Shown here: one piece after another, positions 1 to 5,515 of the stretch | How the letters are laid out: the number at the start of each line of letters is the position of its first letter | Position numbering within the stretch: position 1 is the stretch's first letter | Source: Methylotenera sp. UBA6020 | Lineage (GTDB): Bacteria; Pseudomonadota; Gammaproteobacteria; Burkholderiales; Methylophilaceae | Assembly (NCBI GenBank): GCA_002429455.1 | Contig: DIZU01000082.1 | Span: forward strand, 496-6,417 | Length of the DNA: 5,922 nucleotides | Reading direction: 5' to 3' | Notes under the pieces: model-generated | Database searches by the model: none | The model's input: only the letters and a program-made list of their open reading frames with translations | What the model was told of the DNA's origin: nothing | Made by a program: the position numbers and the translations under genes

Positions 1-195
1 ATTTTAGGGTTTTTCCTTACTTTATCTCTCGCATAGAAAAGCCTTGATATGATGTCAGCTAGGCGATAGTTCTCTGCATATTCTTGTTCTCTAAGTTCAC
101 GTGTTACAGCAAGTGCATGTAATCTCTAAGTCCTTAGTTTTAAAATTCGTTGGGCTTTTGTTGTCTATTCTCATTTTAATGGGATAGCAAATTAT
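1..195. other. left flank, no supported gene
   Basis: This AT-rich stretch holds no gene I can support. On the plus strand all frames stop early: TAG at 34-36 in one and TGA at 45-47 in another, so at most the last few codons of an upstream gene could be present. On the minus strand a frame of about 40 codons stays open from about position 122 down to the left edge. It would encode a hydrophilic peptide containing RELREQEYAENYRLADI, but has no ATG, GTG or TTG start. An ATG in a different minus-strand frame at 174-172 would need a frameshift to join it, and has no Shine-Dalgarno. This may be chance or the remnant of a gene; I do not recognise it. Confidence 0.4.
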
Positions 196-228
196 AAAAT
201 AATGAGCTTTTATTAGGCTCATTATTTT
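196..228. terminator. intrinsic terminator, probably bidirectional
   Basis: Positions 196-207 and 217-228 form a perfect 12-bp inverted repeat (arm AAAATAATGAGC) around a 9-base loop. The right arm ends in a run of T (225-229), giving a terminator on the plus strand. The mirrored A run in the left arm gives a U tract on the minus strand too. The stem is A/T-rich apart from the GAGC/GCTC base next to the loop. It probably separates whatever lies to the left of the window from the rfb transcription unit, whose candidate promoters follow within 80 bases. Confidence 0.75.
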
Positions 229-268
229 TCTGAAATTCGCCATAAATACAGTAACAATTGTTTGCGAT

Positions 269-277
269 TGTTATAAT
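269..277 (+). promoter_or_regulatory. extended -10 element, copy 1
   Basis: TGTTATAAT is a perfect extended -10 (TGn plus TATAAT). There is no good -35 hexamer 16-18 bases upstream. It lies just after a 10-bp palindrome (AACAATTGTT, 253-262) and 29 bases before an identical 9-base element. It would direct transcription rightwards towards the rfb genes. Confidence 0.4.
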
Positions 278-297
278 AAAGTTGCCAACTTTTAGCA

Positions 298-306
298 TGT
301 TATAAT
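298..306 (+). promoter_or_regulatory. extended -10 element, copy 2; candidate rfb operon promoter
   Basis: This is a second exact TGTTATAAT, again TGn directly before a consensus TATAAT. TTGCCA at 282-287 resembles a -35 but ends only 13 bases upstream, too close for normal sigma-70 spacing, so any activity would depend on the extended -10. Transcription would start near 313, leaving a leader of about 120 bases before the rfbB remnant. It lies downstream of the terminator at 196-228 and is the best promoter candidate I see for the rfb operon. Confidence 0.5.
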
Positions 307-420
307 TGATACAAATTTGGTCAGGAAATAGTGTCAGTATAGGCATTAGCTAATTGGCTTCCCGGGTTTAATAAGAAAAATGCACTTTGCAGTACATTGT
401 TGCGAAGAAAACAGGGATTT

Positions 421-426
421 AAGGGG
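421..426 (+). promoter_or_regulatory. ribosome binding site of the rfbB remnant
   Basis: AAGGGG lies 7 bases before GTG 434, which matches the methionine position of RfbB in the alignment. This spacing favours GTG 434 over the upstream in-frame ATG at 380. It suggests that initiation at the old rfbB start may still occur even though the gene body is gone. Confidence 0.5.
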
Positions 427-433
427 TTATGGA

Positions 434-607
434 GTGACTTTTGTAGCGGATGACACTGGGTTGACCAGTGCGAATTTTGTGCGGAGTTGGTTGGTGCAGT
501 CCGACGAAGCGCTTATCAGACTTGATTTGCTTGACTCCGCTACGGCCTGCTCTGGTTATAGTCGTCGCTACGCCATCAATGTGAGCAAGGTAGGGCGTGT
601 CGCATGA
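434..607 (+). pseudogene. rfbB: decayed, internally deleted rfbB (dTDP-glucose 4,6-dehydratase) remnant
   Basis: This open frame of 57 codons (GTG start) occupies the place where rfbB normally precedes rfbD. Residues 13-31 (ANFVRSWLVQSDEALIRLD) match the betaproteobacterial RfbB N-terminus as I remember it, roughly ANFVLDWLAQSDEPVVNLD, with no gap back to the start codon. Residues 5-12 read ADDTGLTS where RfbB has the NAD-binding TGGAGFIG. Most of those changes fit single transitions in glycine or alanine codons (GGN to GAN or AGN, GCN to ACN). After about residue 37 the similarity stops. The tail (SGYSRRYAIN...GR) weakly resembles the RfbB C-terminal pattern SG-x-Y-x-x-W-x-x-x-N-Y-x-x-R, so a large internal deletion joining both ends is plausible. 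The catalytic Y-x-x-x-K region is missing, so it cannot be an active dehydratase. The stop overlaps the rfbD start (ATGA), as expected of the ancestral rfbB-rfbD junction. An in-frame ATG at 380 extends it to 75 residues but lacks homology there. Confidence 0.7.
587..595 (+). promoter_or_regulatory. ribosome binding site of rfbD, inside the rfbB remnant
   Basis: AAGGTAGGG ends 8 bases before the rfbD ATG and lies within the last codons of the rfbB remnant. Its position gives a reason for the 3' end of rfbB to survive after the rest was lost. Confidence 0.6.
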
Positions 608-1506
608 AAATCCTCCTTCTCGGTAAAAACGGTCAAGTAGGCTGGGAGTTACAACGCAGCCTTGCACCATTAGGTGAACTAGTTGCACTGGACGCACAAA
701 GCCAGCATTTATGTGGCGATTTAAGCAATCTTGAAGGCATTGCCCAAACCATTCGCGCCGTCGCGCCAGACATTATCGTCAATGCCGCTGCCCATACTGC
801 CGTTGATAAAGCTGAAAGTGAGCCTGAGTTAGCGCGTACTATCAACGCACTGGCGCCAGGCATTCTGGCGCAAGAAGCCAAGCGTAGTCGGGCGTGGCTT
901 ATTCATTACTCTACTGATTACGTGTTTGATGGTACTGGTGACACGCCGTGGCTGGAAACTGATCCCACTGGCCCCTTAAGTATCTACGGTAAAACCAAGC
1001 TGGAAGGTGAGGGGGCGATTCGCGCATCGGGCTGCAAACATCTTATATTTCGTACTAGCTGGGTGTATGCCGCGCGTGGTGGCAACTTTGCCAAAACCAT
1101 GCTGAAACTGGCACAAGAGCGTGATAGTTTACAAGTGATTAATGACCAAATAGGCGCACCTACAGGTGCTGATTTGCTTGCAGACATCACTGCACATGCC
1201 GTTCGCACGGCACTGCTACGTTCTGAGGTTAGTGGCTTATATCATCTCGTGGCCAGCGGCCAAACCTCTTGGCACGGTTATGCCAGTTTCGTCATTGATT
1301 TTGCACGTCAAGCCGGTATTGAAATCAAAGTTTCGCCTGACGCTACCCAGCCCGTGCCTACCAGCGCTTTCCCTACTGCTGCCATGCGCCCAATTAACTC
1401 GCGCTTAGATACTAGTAAGCTACAAACCACCTTTAGCCTTAATTTACCCCACTGGCAAAGCGGCGTTACTCGCATGCTTACCGAAATCCTAGAGAAGCAA
1501 TCATGA
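604..1506 (+). CDS. rfbD: dTDP-4-dehydrorhamnose reductase (RmlD)
   Basis: This enzyme catalyses the last step of dTDP-L-rhamnose synthesis: NAD(P)H-dependent reduction of dTDP-4-dehydro-L-rhamnose in the cytoplasm. It has 300 residues, against about 299 for enterobacterial RmlD. The N-terminal Rossmann fold shows GKNGQVG at residues 7-13, and [12 protein letters not shown] at 60-71 is typical of the family. The catalytic set is intact: T104 in YSTDYVFDG, then Y128 and K132 in YGKTK, matching the Thr/Tyr/Lys of characterised RmlD. The start is fixed by a Shine-Dalgarno at 587-595 and by the ATGA overlap with the rfbB remnant. Its own stop overlaps the rfbA start in the same way. The product feeds rhamnosylated O-antigen, exopolysaccharide or glycolipid, but no glycosyltransferase is visible here to say which. 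Confidence 0.95.
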   Translation: MKILLLGKNGQVGWELQRSLAPLGELVALDAQSQHLCGDLSNLEGIAQTIRAVAPDIIVNAAAHTAVDKAESEPELARTINALAPGILAQEAKRSRAWLIHYSTDYVFDGTGDTPWLETDPTGPLSIYGKTKLEGEGAIRASGCKHLIFRTSWVYAARGGNFAKTMLKLAQERDSLQVINDQIGAPTGADLLADITAHAVRTALLRSEVSGLYHLVASGQTSWHGYASFVIDFARQAGIEIKVSPDATQPVPTSAFPTAAMRPINSRLDTSKLQTTFSLNLPHWQSGVTRMLTEILEKQS

Positions 1507-2390
1507 CCCAACGCAAAGGCATTATTCTCGCCGGCGGCTCCGGCACCCGGCTCTATCCCGTGACCAAAGTGGTTTCCAAGCAGCTGCTGCCCATCTACGA
1601 CAAGCCGATGATTTACTACCCGCTCAGCACACTCATGCTGGCCGGGATACGCGACATACTCATCATTTCCACCCCGCAAGATACGCCACGCTTTGAGCAA
1701 CTGCTCGGTGATGGCAGCGACTGGGGCCTCAACCTGCAATACGCCGTGCAGCCAAGCCCCGATGGTCTTGCCCAAGCTTTTGTTATCGGGAAAGATTTCA
1801 TTGGCAGCGACCCAAGCGCCTTGGTGCTGGGCGATAACATTTTTTATGGCCATGATCTGCATACCCAACTTGAGCAAGCCATGTTGCGCGATCATGGCGC
1901 AACCGTCTTTGCCTACCATGTGCAAGACCCCGAGCGTTACGGCGTGGTAGCCTTCGACGCGCAAGGTCATGCCACCAGTTTGGAAGAAAAGCCTTTAAGT
2001 CCTAAGAGCAATTATGCTGTCACCGGCTTGTATTTTTATGACAGCCAAGTTACCGACATTGCCGCCACCCTTAAGCCATCTGCGCGGGGTGAACTGGAAA
2101 TTACCGACTTGAATCGCATTTACCTTGAGCGCGGCCAACTGAATGTGGAAATCATGGGCCGTGGCTATGCCTGGCTTGATACCGGCACCCATGAGAGCCT
2201 GGTTGATGCCAGCAATTTCATTGAAACTATCGAACGTCGACAAGGCTTGAAAGTGGCTTGCCCGGAAGAAATTGCCTACCGCAAAGGTTTTATCAACGCC
2301 GAGCGATTAGAGAAGCTGGCAGAGCCTCTCGCTAAAAATGGCTACGGACAATACCTGCAACGCTTGCTGAAGGAAGGGGTTCAGCCGTGA
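1503..2390 (+). CDS. rfbA: glucose-1-phosphate thymidylyltransferase (RmlA)
   Basis: RmlA joins dTTP and glucose 1-phosphate to give dTDP-glucose and pyrophosphate, the first step of the dTDP-rhamnose pathway. Length is 295 residues, close to the usual 290-295. The nucleotidyltransferase signature [11 protein letters not shown] at 11-21 is followed by SKQLLP at 25-30, with K26 as the conserved lysine. The metal-binding aspartate is D111 in [13 protein letters not shown] at 161-164 and the sugar-binding GLYFYD at 175-180 are also present, as is [13 protein letters not shown] near the C-terminus. A modest GAGAAG (1492-1497) precedes the ATG, and translation is probably coupled to rfbD through the ATGA overlap. 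Base composition is visibly richer in G+C than in ppnP, yajQ and the left flank, which may reflect a different origin for the rfb block. A 220-codon antisense frame here is only its shadow. Confidence 0.96.
   Translation: MTQRKGIILAGGSGTRLYPVTKVVSKQLLPIYDKPMIYYPLSTLMLAGIRDILIISTPQDTPRFEQLLGDGSDWGLNLQYAVQPSPDGLAQAFVIGKDFIGSDPSALVLGDNIFYGHDLHTQLEQAMLRDHGATVFAYHVQDPERYGVVAFDAQGHATSLEEKPLSPKSNYAVTGLYFYDSQVTDIAATLKPSARGELEITDLNRIYLERGQLNVEIMGRGYAWLDTGTHESLVDASNFIETIERRQGLKVACPEEIAYRKGFINAERLEKLAEPLAKNGYGQYLQRLLKEGVQP
2371..2379 (+). promoter_or_regulatory. ribosome binding site deciding the GTG start of rfbC
   Basis: AGGAAGGGG lies 7 bases before GTG 2387, inside the end of rfbA. This strong site supports the non-ATG start, which also overlaps the rfbA stop as GTGA. 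Confidence 0.7.
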
Positions 2391-2932
2391 AAGTTATCGC
2401 TACAGCTATTCCCGACGTCCTCATCATAGAACCCAAAGTATTCGGTGACGAACGCGGCTTTTTCTTCGAAAGCTTCAACCAGGCAAAGTTTGAAGCTGCC
2501 ACGGGCAGGCAAGTTAACTTCGTACAAGACAATCACAGTCGTTCGGTCAGAAACGTGTTGCGCGGGCTACATTACCAAATTCAACAACCGCAAGGTAAGT
2601 TGGTGCGAGTGGTACAAGGGGCGGTTTTTGATGTGGTCGTTGATCTACGCAAAAGCTCGCCGACCTTCGGCCAGCATGTTGCGTTAGAACTATCCGCCGA
2701 AGATAAGCGCATGTTGTGGGTGCCAGAAGGTTTCGCGCATGGTTTCCTGGTGCTTTCGGATACCGCGGAGTTCCTCTACAAAACCACTGACTACTGGGCG
2801 CCAGAGTTTGAGCGTAGCATTGCCTGGAACGATCCTGCTATTGGCATTCAATGGCCCATTCAGGGTGAACCCACTTTGTCTGCAAAAGATCAACAAGCCA
2901 AATCACTGACAATAGCAGAACACTTTGTATGA
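2387..2932 (+). CDS. rfbC: dTDP-4-dehydrorhamnose 3,5-epimerase (RmlC)
   Basis: RmlC epimerises C3 and C5 of dTDP-4-dehydro-6-deoxy-D-glucose to give the L-sugar that RfbD then reduces. It is a 181-residue cupin-fold enzyme, against about 180-185 in the family. The family pattern is intact: [10 protein letters not shown] at 21-30, QDNHSRS at 47-53, and LRGLHYQ at 58-64 with H62 as the catalytic base. [10 protein letters not shown] at 111-120 and the active-site tyrosine Y131 in FLYKTTDYW follow. The GTG start is chosen from the strong upstream Shine-Dalgarno, the GTGA overlap with rfbA and agreement with the family N-terminus. It is the last gene of the rfb block and is followed by a 142-base gap. 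Its substrate is made by RfbB, which this operon no longer encodes intact. Confidence 0.95.
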   Translation: MKVIATAIPDVLIIEPKVFGDERGFFFESFNQAKFEAATGRQVNFVQDNHSRSVRNVLRGLHYQIQQPQGKLVRVVQGAVFDVVVDLRKSSPTFGQHVALELSAEDKRMLWVPEGFAHGFLVLSDTAEFLYKTTDYWAPEFERSIAWNDPAIGIQWPIQGEPTLSAKDQQAKSLTIAEHFV

Positions 2933-3000
2933 TCCTAAGGTGTGAAAGTTCAGCAAGCATTACATGAGGTCTATTAGCTTTGGAAAGTCCAAGTTTTAAT

Positions 3001-3035
3001 GCCCTAGTCCCATCTTGGTTAGGCAGGGCTTTTCT
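3001..3035 (+). terminator. possible weak terminator after rfbC
   Basis: GCCCT (3001-3005) pairs with AGGGC (3025-3029), with a small inner CCA/TGG stem, and TTTTCT follows. The stem is short with an internal loop, so termination would be partial at best. It overlaps the -35 and the spacer of the candidate ppnP promoter. Confidence 0.35.
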
Positions 3036-3043
3036 GCGATAAT
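3015..3043 (+). promoter_or_regulatory. candidate sigma-70 promoter for ppnP and downstream genes
   Basis: TTGGTT (3015-3020) is a partial -35. After exactly 17 bases comes GATAAT (3038-3043), preceded by TG at 3035-3036, so the -10 is of the extended type. Transcription would start near 3050, about 25 bases before the ppnP ATG. It sits at the expected boundary between the rfb operon and the ppnP-yajQ-leu genes. The ppnP start itself has no clear Shine-Dalgarno. Confidence 0.5.
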
Positions 3044-3074
3044 GGTGTTTTGATTTTTAACGAAAGCTTAGCAA

Positions 3075-3386
3075 ATGGCACAATTTGACAACGTCAGTGT
3101 AAAAAAGAAAGCCAATATCTATTTTGATGGCAAGTGCGTCAGCCACACCGTGATGTTTCCAAACGGCACGCGTAGCACAATTGGCGTAATTTTCCCAAGT
3201 TCACTTACCTTTAACACGGCGGCACCTGAGCTAATGGAAATTAATGCCGGCGTTTGTAAAGTACGCCTTAATGGTGAAGAGTCTTGGAAAACATACAGTG
3301 CTGGTGAAAAATTTACCGTGCCTGGAAATTCAAGTTTTGATATTGAAGTGACAGAAACCTTGGATTACGTTTGCCACTTCGAATAA
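3075..3386 (+). CDS. ppnP: pyrimidine/purine nucleoside phosphorylase (PpnP, formerly YaiE/DUF1255)
   Basis: PpnP enzymes are small one-domain cupins that split many nucleosides with phosphate to give the free base and ribose 1-phosphate. The 103-residue product compares with about 94 in E. coli. Family features are visible throughout: [19 protein letters not shown] around residues 35-53 (E. coli has a similar GVM...YTFSTAEPE), then [13 protein letters not shown]75, and [13 protein letters not shown] at 83-95 (family pattern F-x-V-P-G-x-S-x-F). The C-terminus DYVCHFE matches the usual Y-L-C-x-Y/F ending. The start is ATG 3075; the preceding bases are a poor Shine-Dalgarno, but no better in-frame start exists. 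It is 23 bases upstream of yajQ in the same direction, probably co-transcribed. I know of no functional tie between nucleoside salvage and leucine synthesis. Confidence 0.9.
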   Translation: MAQFDNVSVKKKANIYFDGKCVSHTVMFPNGTRSTIGVIFPSSLTFNTAAPELMEINAGVCKVRLNGEESWKTYSAGEKFTVPGNSSFDIEVTETLDYVCHFE

Positions 3387-3409
3387 GATTCTAGAAATAG
3401 GAGTTAAAA

Positions 3410-3905
3410 ATGCCTTCATTTGATATCAGTTCTGAAGTCGATATGGTTGCTTTGAAAAAATGCGATTGATACTGCTGGTAAGCAGATTACCAATCGTTAT
3501 GATTTTAAAGGTACTTCGGCCAAAGTTGAGTTGAACGAAAAAGATAGTCTCATCACGTTATTTGGCGATAATGATTTTCAGCTTGATCAAATCAAAGATA
3601 TTTTATTGCCAGGTATGGAGAAGAAAGAACCAGACTCATCTAAGCGACTCGAACATAAAGATATGCAAAAAGTTGGTGGCAATAAGGTTAAACAAGAGCT
3701 TAAAATCCGAGCAGGTATTGATAGTGATTTAGCTAAACGTATCTCTAAGTTGATTAAAGACTCTGGCATGAAAGTGCAGGCGAGTATTCAGGGCGATACT
3801 GTGCGTGTAAATGGTGCAAAAAGAGACTTGTTGCAGGATGCAATTGCCTTTGTGAAAAAGAATGTAACGGATTTTCCGTTGCAGTTTGGTAATTTTAGGG
3901 ATTAA
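3410..3905 (+). pseudogene. yajQ: YajQ-family nucleotide-binding protein gene with a one-base frameshift
   Basis: YajQ proteins (DUF520) are small cytoplasmic proteins with paired ferredoxin-like folds. They bind nucleotides or nucleic acid, and a Xanthomonas member binds cyclic di-GMP. Here the ATG follows a strong AGGAG (3399-3403, 6-base spacer) and gives the family start MPSFDISSEVDMVALK. The frame then hits TGA at 3467-3469 after 19 codons. Removing one A from the A6 run at 3455-3460 restores a continuous 164-residue protein, against about 163 in E. coli. It continues as NAIDTAGKQITNRYDFKGT, with family motifs KVQASIQGDTVRVNG and the C-terminal FGNFRD. Everything after the run is intact with no other damage, so the lesion is either a sequencing or assembly homopolymer error or a very recent mutation. 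A separate gene starting at TTG 3531 is unlikely because it lacks a ribosome binding site and begins mid-domain. Confidence 0.88.
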
Positions 3906-3929
3906 GCGAGCGCCTAATCAAGCGAATCG

Positions 3930-3943
3930 CTCTTAATTAAGAG
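3930..3943 (+). promoter_or_regulatory. perfect palindrome covering the leuC ribosome binding site
   Basis: CTCTTAATTAAGAG is a perfect 14-bp palindrome ending 4 bases before the leuC ATG. Its right half contains the only Shine-Dalgarno-like bases (AAGAG, 3939-3943). Its left half also pairs with the yajQ stop region: TTAAG plus AGCG (3902-3912, two bases bulged) matches CGCTCTTAA (3928-3936). The two pairings exclude each other. It could be a protein-binding site or an RNA structure affecting leuC translation, or chance. Confidence 0.35.
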
Positions 3944-3947
3944 ATAT

Positions 3948-5357
3948 ATGGCAAAAACGCTTTACGATAAATTATTTGATAGTCACGTTGTGCATGAAGA
4001 AAACGGCACCGCGCTGATTTATATCGACCGTCATTTGGTGCATGAAGTGACTAGCCCGCAGGCGTTTGAGGGATTGAAGCTAGCCAATAGAAAAGTGTGG
4101 CGTGTGGATTCTATATTGGCGGTGCCAGATCATAACGTACCAACCACGGATAGAAGCTTTGGCGTTGCTGGTATCAGTGACCCGATTTCACGTTTGCAAG
4201 TGCAAACCTTGGATGAAAACTGTGCTACGTATGGCGTGACTGAATTTCAAATGAATGATGCGCGCCAGGGTATTGTTCACGTAATTGGCCCAGAGCAGGG
4301 CGCAACCTTGCCTGGCATGACGGTAGTGTGCGGTGATTCACACACCAGTACACACGGTGCGTTTGGTGCTTTGGCGCATGGCATCGGTACTTCTGAAGTT
4401 GAGCACGTATTAGCGACGCAATGTTTGGTACAGAAAAAATCTAAAACCTTACAAGTGCTAGTGGATGGTAAATTAGGGCAAGGCGTAACGGCGAAAGACG
4501 TAGCGCTCGCGATTATTGGCAACATTGGCACAGCGGGCGGTACTGGTTATGCGATTGAATTTTCGGGTTCAGCGATTCGCGGTTTAACCATGGAAGGCCG
4601 CATGACCTTGTGTAATATGGCAATTGAAGCAGGTGCACGTGCTGGGATGATTGCAGTGGATGATACGACGATCAATTATGTTAAAGGTCGTCCATTTTCT
4701 CCTACAGCCGAACAGTGGGATGCCGCGGTGGCTTATTGGAAAACGCTGCATTCAGATCAGGATGCGAAATTCGATGCCGTAGTAACTCTCAAGGCGGAAG
4801 ACATTCAACCACAAGTGACTTGGGGCACCTCGCCTGAAATGGTGGTGAGTATTGATGGGTGCGTACCAAGCTTGGATTTGGCGAAAAATGAAGTGCAGCG
4901 CGGCGACTGGGAACGTGCCTACGCCTATATGGGTTTGACACCAAACACCCCTATCAATGAAATCAATATTGATAAAGTGTTTATTGGTTCCTGCACTAAC
5001 TCACGCATTGAAGATTTACGTGCAGCTGCTGCGGTGGCAAAAGGTAAGCATATTGCGCCTAACGTAAAATTGGCGTTGGTCGTGCCAGGTTCCGGTTTAG
5101 TGAAAGCGCAAGCCGAACAAGAAGGCTTGGACAAGATTTTTATTGCAGCAGGTTTTGAATGGCGTGAACCGGGTTGCTCTATGTGTTTGGCAATGAATGC
5201 TGATCGATTAGAGCCGGGCGAGCGCTGTGCCTCTACTTCAAATCGTAATTTTGAAGGTCGGCAAGGGCAGGGTGGGCGAACCCATCTGGTTAGTCCGGAA
5301 ATGGCAGCTGCAGCGGCGGTTGCAGGGCATTTTGTTGATGTCAGGCAGTTTGTTTAA
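3948..5357 (+). CDS. leuC: 3-isopropylmalate dehydratase, large subunit (LeuC)
   Basis: LeuC with LeuD forms isopropylmalate isomerase, which converts 2-isopropylmalate to 3-isopropylmalate in leucine biosynthesis through a 4Fe-4S cluster. Length is 469 residues, against 466 in E. coli. The aconitase-family landmarks are complete: [14 protein letters not shown] at 27-40, the [22 protein letters not shown] region near residues 128-149, and SCTNSR with cluster ligand C349. GCSMCLAMN follows with ligands C410 and C413, and [10 protein letters not shown] lies near the C-terminus. The ATG follows a weak AAGAG with a 4-base spacer. It lies 42 bases after yajQ and 29 bases before a small lipoprotein gene that separates it from leuD. 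I see no leucine leader peptide or attenuator directly upstream, so it may be read from the promoter near 3040 or one inside yajQ. Confidence 0.97.
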   Translation: MAKTLYDKLFDSHVVHEENGTALIYIDRHLVHEVTSPQAFEGLKLANRKVWRVDSILAVPDHNVPTTDRSFGVAGISDPISRLQVQTLDENCATYGVTEFQMNDARQGIVHVIGPEQGATLPGMTVVCGDSHTSTHGAFGALAHGIGTSEVEHVLATQCLVQKKSKTLQVLVDGKLGQGVTAKDVALAIIGNIGTAGGTGYAIEFSGSAIRGLTMEGRMTLCNMAIEAGARAGMIAVDDTTINYVKGRPFSPTAEQWDAAVAYWKTLHSDQDAKFDAVVTLKAEDIQPQVTWGTSPEMVVSIDGCVPSLDLAKNEVQRGDWERAYAYMGLTPNTPINEINIDKVFIGSCTNSRIEDLRAAAAVAKGKHIAPNVKLALVVPGSGLVKAQAEQEGLDKIFIAAGFEWREPGCSMCLAMNADRLEPGERCASTSNRNFEGRQGQGGRTHLVSPEMAAAAAVAGHFVDVRQFV

Positions 5358-5375
5358 TTTTGCATAAACAATTAT

Positions 5376-5380
5376 AGGAG
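5376..5380 (+). promoter_or_regulatory. ribosome binding site of the entericidin-like gene
   Basis: AGGAG lies 6 bases before ATG 5387, an ideal spacing. It is the main support that this 42-codon frame is really translated, apart from its lipobox. Confidence 0.7.
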
Positions 5381-5386
5381 TAATAA

Positions 5387-5515
5387 ATGAATAGATTCTT
5401 TGTATTGGCAGCCCTTGGTTTTGCATTGGTATTAACCGGTTGCAACACATGGCATGGCTTTGGTAAAGATTTAGAAAAAGCTGGCGATAAAATTCAGAAG
5501 GCACCGAATAACTAA
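5387..5515 (+). CDS. entericidin A/B family small lipoprotein between leuC and leuD
   Basis: This 42-residue protein has a lipoprotein signal peptide: a short basic start (MNR), a hydrophobic segment from about 4 to 16 and the lipobox LTGC with C19 as the lipidated cysteine. The mature peptide would be only 24 residues and is rich in Lys, Asp and Gly. Its [18 protein letters not shown] resembles the entericidin pattern CNT-x-x-G-x-G-x-D-x-x-x-x-G-x-x-I. In E. coli, entericidins A and B are envelope lipoproteins described as an antidote/toxin pair. I see only one gene here and no partner, so a toxic role is not supported; a small envelope or stress lipoprotein is a safer description. A strong AGGAG precedes the start. 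The stop shares one base with the leuD ATG (TAATG), which ties its translation to leuD. Confidence 0.85.
   Translation: MNRFFVLAALGFALVLTGCNTWHGFGKDLEKAGDKIQKAPNN

Noticed and set aside
282..306. Conventional promoter made of TTGCCA (282-287) and TATAAT (301-306)
   Set aside because: The spacer is 13 bases, too short for sigma-70; only the extended -10 reading is kept.
380..433. ATG 380 as the true start of the rfbB-remnant frame
   Set aside because: These 18 codons show no RfbB similarity and have a poor ribosome binding site; GTG 434 fits the RfbB methionine position and the AAGGGG spacing.
419..697. 92-codon minus-strand frame opposite the rfbB remnant and the rfbD start
   Set aside because: The sense strand has real homology to RfbB and RfbD; the antisense product shows no family features.
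1308..1970. 220-codon minus-strand open frame across the rfbD/rfbA junction
   Set aside because: It lies antisense to two clear enzymes with intact catalytic motifs, has no recognisable motif, and is explained by the codon bias of the sense genes.
3531..3905. Independent 124-codon gene starting at TTG 3531
   Set aside because: It is the continuation of yajQ after the frameshift; there is no Shine-Dalgarno, and the bases just upstream still encode YajQ residues.
5387..5515. Complete entericidin toxin-antidote pair
   Set aside because: Only one small lipoprotein gene is present in the interval; there is no room for a second, so a toxin-antitoxin claim is unsupported.
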